A DNA stretch of 49,396 nucleotides from Deinococcus marmoris DSM 12784. Lineage in GTDB: Bacteria; Deinococcota; Deinococci; Deinococcales; Deinococcaceae. The notes under the pieces are model-generated. The model ran no database searches, was not told the DNA's origin, and saw only the letters and a program-made list of their open reading frames with translations. The position numbers were made by a program, and so were the translations under genes. Positions within the stretch are counted from its first letter, which is position 1, and every line of letters begins with the position of its first letter. The DNA lies in the NCBI RefSeq assembly GCF_000701405.1, contig NZ_KL370780.1, positions 50,728 to 100,123 of the forward strand. Direction: 5' to 3'. This document shows, piece by piece, positions 9,838 through 18,776 of this stretch.

Positions 9838-11862
9838 ATGAAAACGTCCAGCTATTCAAACCCGCGCCGCGCCCACGCGCCGATCAGACTGTCGCATCTG
9901 CTGGCCATATCCCTGCTGCTGCTGGGCCTAAGCAACCCGTCATCCGTCCGCGCCCAGAACACGCCCCAGACCGGACCAGTCCAGCAAGGCGTTGCCCCCG
10001 ATCCGGCCAAGACGGGCGTGGCGGCCCTGCCCCAGCCTGGCGGCGCGTTATTGCGCTGGACGCTGATCGGCGACACGTTGCCCGACACCTACCGCCTGAT
10101 CCGTGAGGGCGGCAGCGGCAAGGTCAGGCGTGATCTGCCTGGCATCGCCCCGAAAGCCGACGCCATCAAGAACGGCTGGGTCACGGCCCAGCAGTACGAC
10201 TTTCTGAAGGCCAAGTTCGGCACACCCGTCACTGATCCCTTCGAGAAACTGGGGTTGCAACTGCAAACGCTGGCAAGTCCCGGCATCGCCCGAACTCTGA
10301 ATCTGCTGGTTACTGAAACGGGCCTGAAGGACGGCACCCGCTACAGCTACCGCGTGGTGGCGGTGCGCGGCGGTAAGGAAACGCCCGTGGGGACAGCCAC
10401 GGTGACACCCGGCCAGCCCCCCGCCGTCCCCGCGCCGGGCAAGCTCAGTGCCGTGCCGGAGCGCACCCGCGTGACCGTGGCGTGGCAGCGTGCGGGCGGG
10501 CAGGTCATGGCCTACCAGGTCTACCGCGCTGAGGGTAATGCCACGCCGCTCCTGCTGCAACCCTCGCCGTACTTTCCGACGGTGGACCCCGCCCAGCCGG
10601 GCCGCGTGAGCTTCAAAGACGATGCCCTGCCGCTGAAGCCCAAAACCAAGTACAGCTATCAGGTGGCGGCGCTGGACCTGTTCGGACGCGAGAGCGCCAG
10701 AACGGCGGTGCTGGTGGCCGACACGGGTGACGCCGAACCCTTTTCGCGTGCCAGTCTGGTAGAACCCGTCATCACTTTCGGCGCGGACGGACGCGGGGCC
10801 GTGAAGCTGATGTGGAACGCCGTGAAAGACCCGCGCATCCTGGGCCTGATGGTCTACCGGGGCAGCTCCCCCGACACCCTCAAACCGCTGAGCGAGGTGG
10901 CGGCGGGGAGCAGCACCTATACCGATACCACGACTGAGGAAGCCAAAAGCTACGTGTACGGCCTGGGGTACAAACTGGCCGCTGGCCCCACCGGGCCATT
11001 AAGCATCCGGGGGGCGCAGCCGCTGAATCCTGCCCTGTCCGCGCCGCCCAAGGGGCTGAAGGCCAAACTTGAGGACGCCAACACCCTGACCCTGAGCTGG
11101 CAACCCGCACCCGGCAAGCCCATCGGCTATCTGGTGGTGCGCGGCGCAACGGCCACCACGCCCAGCGAACAGTTCGTGAGCGTGACGCCCCGGCCCATCG
11201 CCGCCACCACGCTGAAACTGCACCTGGACGCCTCGCCGGGGACGGGCATGACCTTCCGGGTCATCACCGTCAGCGCCTCTGGGGTAAGCGGCAAACCCGG
11301 CGAGCCGGTGGCGGTGGTCACGCCACGCATCGGCGGCGACGCCCCCACGCTGCTGAGCGTGGCCCCGCAGGACAGTGCCCTGAAGGTGACCTGGGCCTAC
11401 GCAGGCGCGGCCCCAGCACAGGTGGAGGTCTTCCGCCAGAACCCGCAGGGCGACCTGGTGCTGGTGGCCCGGCTGCCCGGCACCACCAAGGTCTTTACAG
11501 ACCGCAATGTGCAGGCCCCCTTCGCCTACGCCTACTTGGTGGCCGCGCTGGACGCCAGGGGCAAGCGCAGCGATCCCTCCAACGTGAGTGGGGCCACGCC
11601 GCTGAACATTACAGCCACCCCACTGGTTCAGGGCCTGAGCGTCAGTGCGGGCGGCGGCGGTGCGGTGCTGCGCTGGACGGCGGATAAGGGCGCAGCGTCA
11701 TACGCCGTGTACCGCACACGTGGAAATCGGCAGGAGCGCCTGGGCGTGGTGGCCTCGCCCACCTACACCGACGCGCAGGGTAAAGCGGGCGACGTGTACC
11801 GCGTGGTGCCGGTGGAGCAGGGCGGCATTCAGGGGCAGGAGGCGAGTGTGACTTTCAAATAA
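9838..11862 (+). CDS. Exported fibronectin type III-like repeat protein
   Basis: A GAGGAG ribosome-binding site precedes the ATG. The 674-residue product has an extended basic N-terminus, a strongly hydrophobic segment (LLAISLLLLGL, residues 22-32) and a VRAQ cleavage site near residue 40. The body repeats FN3-like units recognisable by W-x-x-x-x-G-x-x-x-Y-x-V-Y-R motifs (for example VAWQRAGGQVMAYQVYR, MWNAVKDPRILGLMVYRG, WAYAGAAPAQVEVFR, RWTADKGAASYAVYR). I count about six units. Each is followed by a YSYQVAALD-type strand typical of FN3 domains. Position directly behind the PKD protein, with only a hairpin between them, suggests joint expression and possibly physical association at the cell surface. 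No enzymatic domain is visible. Confidence 0.85.
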   Translation: MKTSSYSNPRRAHAPIRLSHLLAISLLLLGLSNPSSVRAQNTPQTGPVQQGVAPDPAKTGVAALPQPGGALLRWTLIGDTLPDTYRLIREGGSGKVRRDLPGIAPKADAIKNGWVTAQQYDFLKAKFGTPVTDPFEKLGLQLQTLASPGIARTLNLLVTETGLKDGTRYSYRVVAVRGGKETPVGTATVTPGQPPAVPAPGKLSAVPERTRVTVAWQRAGGQVMAYQVYRAEGNATPLLLQPSPYFPTVDPAQPGRVSFKDDALPLKPKTKYSYQVAALDLFGRESARTAVLVADTGDAEPFSRASLVEPVITFGADGRGAVKLMWNAVKDPRILGLMVYRGSSPDTLKPLSEVAAGSSTYTDTTTEEAKSYVYGLGYKLAAGPTGPLSIRGAQPLNPALSAPPKGLKAKLEDANTLTLSWQPAPGKPIGYLVVRGATATTPSEQFVSVTPRPIAATTLKLHLDASPGTGMTFRVITVSASGVSGKPGEPVAVVTPRIGGDAPTLLSVAPQDSALKVTWAYAGAAPAQVEVFRQNPQGDLVLVARLPGTTKVFTDRNVQAPFAYAYLVAALDARGKRSDPSNVSGATPLNITATPLVQGLSVSAGGGGAVLRWTADKGAASYAVYRTRGNRQERLGVVASPTYTDAQGKAGDVYRVVPVEQGGIQGQEASVTFK

Positions 11863-11999
11863 AGCAGGGAGGACAGAACCAGTGAGGCGCCGCACATGCT
11901 TGTTCCGGTGCCTCCTGTCTACTGCCCCGCCATAATTCCTGCGGGATCTACCTCAGTCCACCCCCAGGCCGTGGCGGCGTAGGTGCGGCCAGATCGCGC

Positions 12000-13087
12000 T
12001 TGTACGTCGGTTTCCGGGCTCATTCGGCGGCGGCACAAGAGCGCTTTGTGGGCTTCGTAGCCCACCAGTACCTCATGCTGAAGACCTCCCTAGCCCGTTA
12101 CCCGGAACTGTGGTTACGCCACAAAGACGAACTGAAAAACTCGGCCATTGATCTTCAGATCCGACTGAACCTGATTCCGAAAAAGTTCGCGGCCTTCGGG
12201 GGCGCACAGATCAGTTCGTATGAGGTGGCCAGTGGCCTGGGCAAATCTGCTGTTGCGGGTGCTGGAGCGGGCGCTGCAGCCCTCGGGGCGGCCAAGAGCG
12301 GCCTGCTGGTGTGGTTCGGCGGCGGAATGACGCTGGGTGACACGGTGCTCGGCGGTATCTTCGTGACGCCCGCAGTGCTGATGGGCGCTTTTGCTGCCGC
12401 CTGCAAGGGCGAACAGCGGCTGACCCAGGTGTAGCGCTACGAGCAAATCGAACGAGAGAACAGGGTGCTGGGCGCGCACAAAGCCAGGTTCGTGTCGGCC
12501 ATGTTCGACGCAGCCGTGCTGCTCAAGGCCCTCAAGGACGTCATGAAGGTTCCAGTCGTTGACGAGCAGTTCGCGGCAACGGGGTCTTCGGAAGTGGTGG
12601 GCGGCGCGGCGCGCAGACGCTGGACGGCGCCGCATGAGCTATTACGACCTGAAGTGGGATTTTGAAGAGTTAATGCGTTTGGGACGGGACAGTCCATGCA
12701 GGCCGATGAGCCCGGGGGGGACGGGTACAGCAGGCCGCGTCGCTGCTCAAGGTGGCACCTCTCCCCAATGCTGCGCTGGCAAATACTGCGCTCGTCACGC
12801 TGTAGATCGTCGCTCTGGAAGCTTAGAAGATGCGCCAGATCGCCTGGGAGGAGCAGACCAAGCGGGCGGCGATCGAGGCCCAGCGTCAAGCTGCATTGAC
12901 CAGAATTGAAGCGCCCCGCTTGCTGCTGAGTGGATACATGGCCTGCACTTTTGACGAACGTGGGGCCACCCTAGACCGCATGTTCGATGCGTTCGGCACC
13001 GCCCAGGCTAGTAGGGATACGGGCAGCATGCAGACACTTACAGCCACAGCCTCTTGGTCAGAACCTTTTGAACAGCCTTGCCCATGA
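12000..13087 (+). pseudogene. Decayed gene with amber codons and frameshifts
   Basis: Coding-like sequence runs through three frames. Frame A opens near 12000 (a TTG), with a Gly/Ala-rich hydrophobic stretch near residues 80-130. It hits TAG at 12432-12434, yet continues in frame with clearly protein-like sequence (RYEQIERENRVLGAHKARF, FDAAVLLKALKDVMKV). Near 12630 sense switches frame (MSYYDLKWDFEELMRLG). After a run of seven G near 12714-12720 it switches again (ASLLKVAPLPNAALANTAL), with TAGs at 12803-12805 and 12824-12826, ending in MRQIAWEEQTKRAAIEAQ and beyond. All three stops sit where Gln (CAG) would fit. I do not recognise the ancestral family. The combination of nonsense codons and frameshifts points to a dead gene rather than a short functional one. 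Confidence 0.65.
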
Positions 13088-13197
13088 TCCAGGTGTTGTC
13101 ACCTGTTCTTGCGCCCAAAGCCCTGGGTGGTGGTCAGCCGGCATGTAAGGCCAGTAGACCAATGCCCCTTTGACCGATGGGCGACACGGCTTTGAAG

Positions 13198-14292
13198 TCA
13201 GTCCATACCACGTTGCCGTGAGCGTGGGACATTCAGCGCCACGTGGAGACTGTCCTGTGGAGTCACTTTGCTGGCGGGCACCGACCCGACATTCACCGTG
13301 AACCGCAGGTCCGAAATGCCCTCCGGCAGTGCAGTAGAGAGGCAGGGGATGTCTCCCGCCGCCATCAGCCGCAGGTTCCTGGCGGCCAGCCGCGTGTCAA
13401 ACCCGGTCGACAGCGCACGGACCAGGGTGTGCCCCAGCGCCATCGCAACGTTGCAGTCAAACCTCTTCAGCATCGCCTGGTCATGGAGCAGTCTGGCCCG
13501 CACCTCCCGAATCAATTCGCTCAGAGACACCTCCGTCCTGGACGGCTGCAGCTTCAGCGAGAGGATGGTGACGTCGCCGCCGTCAAAGGGCAAACGCAAC
13601 TGTTTCAGGGAGAAATTGTGTTGCCGGCCCTTTCCCACGGTGCACTTCACTTCGGCGTGCTTGCCGTTGGTGCCGAAGCTGTACGTGTTTTCCGGGTGGT
13701 CTCGCCAGACCTGGACCGCCTGGGCAGTGTCAGTTGCGCGCGCGATGATAAAAACCTCCGCCCACAGCTCTGGGGACGCGAGGCGGGGTTCCCGGTTCAG
13801 GTCGGCCAACACATAGGCGACGTGCTCGGTCATCTCTGCGACGTCATGTGTTGTGGCGTCATCAGGCAGGGCCAGCACCGCTCCCCCGACAACGTTCAGA
13901 AAGTACCCGTGGACCCCGGCGTCGTCTCCCCGGCAGCGCACCACCAGAAACGTGTGCTGGTCGCGTGTGCCATCTGCGTGGGTGATGTTGCACAGGACGT
14001 CATGTTCAACGCCCAGGTGCGGCACTCCGAAGTGGAGCGTCGGGTTGGCCCTGGCCCGCAGCAAAACTGCGGGTGCCCCCTGTCCGTCAATGGCCAGATG
14101 GTGCTGGGGGCGTCCGGGGAAAGGACGCACGCTGAAGGCCCGCAGCCCCTCTGGCTGCGGGCCTTCTTTCTGGAGCTGGGTGAACGTTTCGAGGATGGGG
14201 GTGAACGGGTTGCCCACGGGCTTGCGCACGCGGGTCTTCGCTGGCGTGGCGTTGTGCTGGAAGGTGGTACTGAGGTTGGATGGGGGCTTCAC
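13198..14292 (-). CDS. DUF4420-like PD-(D/E)XK motif protein
   Basis: I place the start at the GTG at 14292, which has AGGA eight bases upstream; further upstream in-frame codons lack a ribosome-binding site. The product is 364 residues. The C-terminal half shows the arrangement typical of DUF4420 (PD-(D/E)XK motif) proteins: a Glu-bearing helix (ELWAEVFIIARA), then HAEVKCTVGKGRQHNFSLKQL with the E-x-K pair and the following R-x-H and QL residues. That is a nuclease-like core. In many genomes this family sits with Z1-domain ATPases and AIPR proteins in restriction or anti-phage clusters. None of those partners is present here, so this is an orphan beside a pseudogene. The opposite strand also has a long open frame, but it lacks recognisable motifs. 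Confidence 0.65.
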   Translation of the reverse strand: MKPPSNLSTTFQHNATPAKTRVRKPVGNPFTPILETFTQLQKEGPQPEGLRAFSVRPFPGRPQHHLAIDGQGAPAVLLRARANPTLHFGVPHLGVEHDVLCNITHADGTRDQHTFLVVRCRGDDAGVHGYFLNVVGGAVLALPDDATTHDVAEMTEHVAYVLADLNREPRLASPELWAEVFIIARATDTAQAVQVWRDHPENTYSFGTNGKHAEVKCTVGKGRQHNFSLKQLRLPFDGGDVTILSLKLQPSRTEVSLSELIREVRARLLHDQAMLKRFDCNVAMALGHTLVRALSTGFDTRLAARNLRLMAAGDIPCLSTALPEGISDLRFTVNVGSVPASKVTPQDSLHVALNVPRSRQRGMD

Positions 14293-15241
14293 AAGTTTAA
14301 TCCTGGCACGGGTCTTTTCAAGGCAATATTTTGATGTTGCCGCGCATAACGGTGGACGCGGGGCCTGTCGCTGGCGGGTGGTGATCCAAGCAGGACCCGT
14401 CATGGTGCCCAGCCCCAGGGTCTGCAAGCCAGCGCCGGCCACCGGTCATCAACACCGGGCCGTGGCCTGAATGCGGCAGTGGGATCAGTGGGTGGCCAGG
14501 GCCAGACGTGAACACATGAATGGGCTGGTTTTGCCTGTCGCGGCGCCGGGCACATAGAGCATTTTTACGTTGTAAGAGGACTGGTTGGACGGCAACAGGA
14601 TTCGTTTAATGCGGGTTTCGCTGGACGTGCCTCACCGATAGTGGTGGAAGAACCACTGGCTCTTTGCCGCCGTTCTGTGTCCCCTGGTCCAGGCCAGGGC
14701 TGGTGATGAATTCTCGTGCGCCTGGGCCAGGTGAAACATCAGATCGGCCAGGGTGCGAAGAGAAGAAATGGACAAGGGAGGGAGAACAGGCACAGAACTG
14801 GTGCAAACCACGGCAGACAGCCGCTGGGTGGCGGGTGGACGTCAGAGTGTTTTGACGGGGCAGGAAGCATTCTGCTGTTGCTTCACTACGGTGTTGAGAC
14901 GAATTTGCAGGGATTACAGATGGACTGTGGTGGACGGGCACATGGGACCGAACTCATGCCACGTCCTGGCGTTCAAATTCGCTGTTCCCACCCAGGACGC
15001 TTGGTGGTCTGAGCGGCGTCTGACCTGGACTTGCTTTTTTCCCGCAAATCGTACGCCGGCGCTTTACTGTCCAGGGAGGTGGTGACGCCATGTCCATTCG
15101 GGTCCATCACTTTCCTGCACACGGCAGAAGGGCTGCTGAGTGTCTATGACCCCGGCCAGCCCAACGGCGAACCCGCAAGACGAGACTGCACCGCTTGATC
15201 CTCTAATCCCGACTCCCCCTTCCCACCCCCTGGAGAACAGC
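14293..15241. other. Sparse region, no convincing gene
   Basis: About 950 bases lie between the divergent DUF4420-like gene and the VWA lipoprotein gene. Open frames here are short, low in hydrophobic structure and carry no recognisable motif. Several look like broken coding DNA, but I cannot reconstruct an ancestor. The last 230 bases must contain the lipoprotein promoter, including the GGACTTGC motif at 15027. Confidence 0.5.
15027..15040 (+). promoter_or_regulatory. Shared upstream motif GGACTTGCTTTTTT, copy 1
   Basis: GGACTTGCTTTTTT lies about 200 bases upstream of the VWA lipoprotein start. The same 14 bases recur at 19021, also about 180 bases upstream of an exported-protein gene. The two TPR regulators sit between these targets. 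This could be an operator or a promoter element (TTGCTT resembles a -35 box), but I see no good -10 at the right distance. The regulatory role is inference. Confidence 0.4.
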
Positions 15242-16240
15242 ATGCAAAGAGTCTTTCCACTGGCCCTGATCACCCTCACCCTCACGCTGGCTTCCTGCGG
15301 TGGTGGTACCGAACCCACCACACCCCCCACGGAACCCCCCACGGAACCCCCCACGGAACCCGCCGCGACCACCGGCACCATCAACGGCGTGCGGTTTGTG
15401 GACGTCAGCACCTACCAGTTCGGCTTCACGCCGCTTAAGGGCACCGATATCGTGGGAACGGCCACCCTGAAATCGGTGACGGTCAAGAACTTGAGTGCTG
15501 GGGCAGCCTCGGCACGTGTCTGCGGAAACGTGGAGGGCCAGGATGTGGTCACGGCCACGCTCAGCCTCGACAGCACGGGCAGCATGCAGGATACGGATCC
15601 AGGCAAGCTCCGCAACACGGCGGCCCGGGCATTCGTCGACCGGATGGGCCCGTCGGACAAAGCGGCCATCTTGTCGTTCGACACGGCCACCTCTCCCTCT
15701 GAAGATCTGCTGGCCTCCTATTTGTGGCAGGACTTTACCGGGGACAGGGCGCTTCTCACCAAAGCCGTGGACCAGGCCACCTTTATCGGCGGGGGCACGC
15801 CGCTGTACGACGCGATGCTGGATGCCAGCGCCCTGCTGAAGGCCAGCGGCGGCCGCAACGCGCGCGGGCTGGTCCTGACCGATGGCCAGGACACCGGCAG
15901 TTTCACTTCACCTGCGCAGGTGATCGCCGCCGCCAACAAGAACGGCACGCCGCTGTACATCATCGGCCTGGACGCCCAGGACACGCTGGACTTCCGTGAC
16001 GCCGAGGACATCGCCGCGCGCACGGGCGGCCTCTTCCAGAAAGCGACCAGCGCCGGACAACTTCAGAAATTCTTCGACAACGTCTATAACGCCTTCCGGG
16101 CGCAGGGCTGCGTGGAGCTCAAATTCACCCAGAAGCCGGCAGCGGGCACGGCGGTCACCGGACAACTGGCGATTACCGTGGGCGCCGCCGACCGGAAGGA
16201 CAGTGTGGTCGAGGTGCCCTTCACGGTGGACGTGCGCTGA
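15242..16240 (+). CDS. VWA-domain lipoprotein
   Basis: The ATG at 15242 follows CTGGAG and opens a 332-residue protein with a lipoprotein signal (LALITLTLTLASC, lipobox LASC with Cys near residue 18). A low-complexity spacer of three TEPP units, encoded by near-identical 12-base repeats, follows. A von Willebrand A domain fills roughly residues 100-290. It has VVTATLSLDSTGSM (MIDAS motif in DxTxS form), a conserved GGGTPLYDAM loop carrying the MIDAS Thr, and GLVLTDGQDTGS with the third metal-site Asp. The protein should be a membrane-anchored, metal-dependent binding protein facing outward. It precedes the first TPR regulator by 57 bases and may be co-transcribed with it. Confidence 0.88.
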   Translation: MQRVFPLALITLTLTLASCGGGTEPTTPPTEPPTEPPTEPAATTGTINGVRFVDVSTYQFGFTPLKGTDIVGTATLKSVTVKNLSAGAASARVCGNVEGQDVVTATLSLDSTGSMQDTDPGKLRNTAARAFVDRMGPSDKAAILSFDTATSPSEDLLASYLWQDFTGDRALLTKAVDQATFIGGGTPLYDAMLDASALLKASGGRNARGLVLTDGQDTGSFTSPAQVIAAANKNGTPLYIIGLDAQDTLDFRDAEDIAARTGGLFQKATSAGQLQKFFDNVYNAFRAQGCVELKFTQKPAAGTAVTGQLAITVGAADRKDSVVEVPFTVDVR

Positions 16241-16297
16241 ACGACGGTCACGCCACCAGGCCAGTATGCTCAGGAGAATGCCGGAGGTAAGTCTCAG

Positions 16298-17404
16298 ATG
16301 ACGCCGATTCCCCCTCTTCTGGGTGCCTGGGTGCCCCCGGGCAGCCCGCTGACGCCGCCGCCGGACTGGACCTGGCGGCGGCCGCCCCCAAGCTGGACCC
16401 TCTGTCTGGAAACGCGGCGCAACACGTACGAGCGCGCCGCGATTTTGCACGATCTGGGCTGGGCGGCGCTGCTGGCCGGGGCACTGGCCGACGCACGCGC
16501 CCTGACCGAGGAAGGTCTGGCCCTGACCCGCTCCCAGCGGGCCGCCAGGCCGTGGCAGGGGGCCCTGCTGGTGGCCCTGAGCAGCGTCCACCGGGCCAGC
16601 GGCGAGGGGACGCAGGCCCTGGCCCGTGCAGAAGCGGCAGGGGAACTCGCGCGCGCGCGCGGGGACACGCTCACGGCCTCGCACGCGGCGCTCGCGGCGG
16701 GCACTGTCCACCGGCTACAGGGCGAGCGGTTCAAAGCCACGCGCCTGCATTATCTCGCGCTGGCCCGGGGAGAGGCACACGGACTGGCGCCGGACATCCA
16801 GGCGCTGCTGTCGCTGCTGGAACCGCCAGCCAGCGTGGAAACGGTCCGGGAAGTTCATCCGGACGTCGCCTACCGGCTCGCGCTGCACGCGGCGGCGGGC
16901 GTCCTTTCCAGGGGCGGCGAAGTCCCCGGACTGGCCCTGTCCGGCTCAAGGTTTGCGCTGCTCGACGAGTTGCGCTCACTCCCGGACCTGCGGGACCGGC
17001 TGGGAACCGAGCTGCCCATCGCCCCGGCGCGGACCGCCCAGGTGGTGACGCTCGGCCAGCCGGGACTGCTGGTGTCCGGCCGCTTCGCGCCGGTGTACGG
17101 ACAGGGCCAGGCGCTGGCGCTGCTGGCCTACCTGATCGAGCGCGGCAGCCATCCCTGGCGCGTGGTGGTGGACGAGGTGCTGGGCGAGGGCGACGAGCGG
17201 ACCCTCTATGACCAGTTGCGCTACCACTTGTCGGTGCTGCGCTCGGTGATGGGTGAGCGCGACGCCGTGCAGCTCCGCCGGGGTCGCCTGAGCCTGTCGC
17301 CCACCTGGGTGTGGAGCACAGACCTGAGCGAACCGGGGGTCCGGCCCGCCGGCATGCCGCTGGCCTGGGCACCCGGGCAGGCCAGCGGCGCTACTGGAGG
17401 GTAG
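16298..17404 (+). CDS. TPR regulator with C-terminal winged-helix-like domain
   Basis: GGAGG ten bases upstream supports the ATG at 16298. The 368-residue product is built of Ala/Leu-rich helix pairs (residues 40-190: ERAAILHDLGWAALLAGAL, LLVALSSVHRASGEG, HAALAAGTVHRLQGE) that read as TPR repeats. They are followed by about 110 residues resembling the OmpR/SARP effector fold: QPGLLVSGRFAPVYGQGQ, ALLAYLIERG, WRVVVDEVLGEGDERTLYDQLRYHLSVLRSVMG. SARP/BTAD regulators normally place the DNA-binding domain before the TPRs; here the order is reversed. It overlaps the convergent paralogue-like gene by 14 bases at the 3' ends. Target genes are unknown; the neighbouring exported proteins are candidates. 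Confidence 0.65.
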   Translation: MTPIPPLLGAWVPPGSPLTPPPDWTWRRPPPSWTLCLETRRNTYERAAILHDLGWAALLAGALADARALTEEGLALTRSQRAARPWQGALLVALSSVHRASGEGTQALARAEAAGELARARGDTLTASHAALAAGTVHRLQGERFKATRLHYLALARGEAHGLAPDIQALLSLLEPPASVETVREVHPDVAYRLALHAAAGVLSRGGEVPGLALSGSRFALLDELRSLPDLRDRLGTELPIAPARTAQVVTLGQPGLLVSGRFAPVYGQGQALALLAYLIERGSHPWRVVVDEVLGEGDERTLYDQLRYHLSVLRSVMGERDAVQLRRGRLSLSPTWVWSTDLSEPGVRPAGMPLAWAPGQASGATGG

Positions 17405-18740
17405 CGATCCAGGGGCCGTACAGTTCCATCAGGACGGGACCGTGGCCCCCATTCAGATCACTGGTGACGCGCCAGGCGGCGCCGAGCCGGTAGAGGCCGC
17501 CCTCCAGGACCACGGCCCCGTCGCTGCAGGTGAACAGCCGGACGGCCTGCGCGGCCCGCTTGATCCGCTGCGTCCCCCGCGCGCGTTCCTCCGGCGCGAG
17601 ATCGAACAGGGCCCCGGCGAGGGTGGCCGGCGTGGCCGGCCCCTCCAGATGCAAGGAGAGCAGCAGCCCCACATGGACGGCCCCGAGGTCTTCCAGGACT
17701 GCGCCGTTTAGCGCCACCTGCGGCTGCCCGCGCACCGTCAGGTGGAGACGCGGCGTCTGTCCTGGTGCCGGCGCAGGCAGGTCCAGCCCCGCCTCCTGGC
17801 CCCATGCGTAGAGTCCCGCAAGGGCCGGGGCCTCGTCCAGGACGGCAAACGGCTCGTCGGCCGCCAGGGCAGCCCGCAGGCTCCCCAGGGCGGCGCAGTG
17901 GTCTCCCTCCAGCAGGCTCCAGCGGGCCAGTTGCAACTGCGCGCGGGCCGCGTCGACCGGGTGGGCGTCTGGCAGGATGACCTGGAGTCCGGACCTCACG
18001 TCCTCGCCCTGAGCGAGCTGGATCAGCATGAGGTGCAGGCGGTCGGTCAGGGCCTCGCGGCCCTCGCTGGTCCAGTCCAGGGCCCGCAGCTGCGCTTCCC
18101 TGGCCCCATCCAGTTCCCCACTCAGGCGCAGGGTGGTGGCGAGCGCGCGGAAAGCCGCGCCGCGTGAGCGGTCTGCCGGCGAGCAGTCGACGGCCTGCTG
18201 CGCGCGCTCCAGGGCCAGGTCCCACTGCCCGGTGACGCGGGCGTGGTGGGTCAGCAACCCGGCGAAGCCTGGACGCTGCTGGCGGGCGAGGGGGTCTGCC
18301 GAGCGTGAGACCAGGCGCAGGCCCTCACCGCAGGTGTCCCGCGCCAGATCCAGTTCCGTGCGGCGCAGGTAGGTCCATGCGAGGTTGTAGAGCGTCTGGA
18401 CCCGTCCACGGTCATGACGCAGCAGGGCCAGCGACTGGTGGTAGGCGCGCAGGCCGCCCTGAAAGTCGCCCTCGCGCATGAGCATCACGGCCAGCTCGCC
18501 GTAGGCTGTGCCCTTCAAGTCGGGATGGTCCGTGTCCAGCGCGGCCCCGATGGCCGCGTGCGCCGCTTCCCGGTGACCCAGGACGTGCAGGGCGTAGGCC
18601 CGCTGGCGGTGGTGGTCGCTGCTCAGGGGCAGGTCGACACCTCCGAGCAGGTCGAGAACCGCCTGCAGGCGGCCTTCCTGAACCAGAGCGTAGAGCCGCC
18701 ACGACAACGCTTTTTCCGCAGACGCCATGGACCACAGCAT
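17391..18740 (-). CDS. TPR regulator, convergent relative of the preceding one
   Basis: The product is 449 residues from ATG 18740 (an ATG at 18728 is also possible; neither has a strong ribosome-binding site). Residues 10-330 form TPR-like helix pairs (AYGELAVMLMREGDFQGGLRAYHQ, QTLYNLAWTYLRRTELDLA, AAFRALATTLRLSGELDGA). The last 110 residues (RLHLTVRGQPQVALNG, VHVGLLLSLHLEG, ERARGTQRIKRAAQAVRL, LEGGLYRLGAAW) resemble the same winged-helix-type module as in the convergent gene. I infer a transcription regulator whose TPRs sense a partner or peptide. A 43-residue secreted peptide is encoded 36 bases upstream on the same strand, separated by a strong hairpin. TPR-plus-peptide pairs are the classical layout of peptide-sensing RRNPP regulators, though the sequence similarity to those is not evident. 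Confidence 0.65.
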   Translation of the reverse strand: MLWSMASAEKALSWRLYALVQEGRLQAVLDLLGGVDLPLSSDHHRQRAYALHVLGHREAAHAAIGAALDTDHPDLKGTAYGELAVMLMREGDFQGGLRAYHQSLALLRHDRGRVQTLYNLAWTYLRRTELDLARDTCGEGLRLVSRSADPLARQQRPGFAGLLTHHARVTGQWDLALERAQQAVDCSPADRSRGAAFRALATTLRLSGELDGAREAQLRALDWTSEGREALTDRLHLMLIQLAQGEDVRSGLQVILPDAHPVDAARAQLQLARWSLLEGDHCAALGSLRAALAADEPFAVLDEAPALAGLYAWGQEAGLDLPAPAPGQTPRLHLTVRGQPQVALNGAVLEDLGAVHVGLLLSLHLEGPATPATLAGALFDLAPEERARGTQRIKRAAQAVRLFTCSDGAVVLEGGLYRLGAAWRVTSDLNGGHGPVLMELYGPWIATLQ

Positions 18741-18750
18741 GGCGTACCGG

Positions 18751-18770
18751 AGGGGGGCCGTGGCCCCCCT
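18751..18770 (-). terminator. Strong GC hairpin between peptide and TPR regulator genes
   Basis: AGGGGGGCC and GGCCCCCCT are perfectly complementary around a 2-base centre, a 9-bp stem covering 18751-18770. It starts 6 bases after the stop codon of the 43-residue peptide gene and ends 10 bases before the regulator start on the - strand. No U-run follows, so full termination is doubtful. Attenuation, or occlusion of the regulator's translation start, is plausible. Confidence 0.6.
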
Positions 18771-18776
18771 TGCCGT

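Noticed and set aside
11863..11999. Possible terminator after the FN3-like gene
   Set aside because: Complementary pieces (GAGGC..GCAC with GTGCCTC) need bulges and no U-run follows, so I do not call a terminator.
12432..12826. Recoding of TAG (suppression or an unusual amino acid)
   Set aside because: Frame changes accompany the stops, and other genes in the window do not read through TAG; decay by C-to-T changes is simpler.
13243..14334. Long + strand open frame opposite the DUF4420-like gene
   Set aside because: It is rich in Arg, Gln and His without motifs, whereas the reverse strand encodes a nuclease-like core with a supported start and RBS; the + frame is a mirror of that gene.
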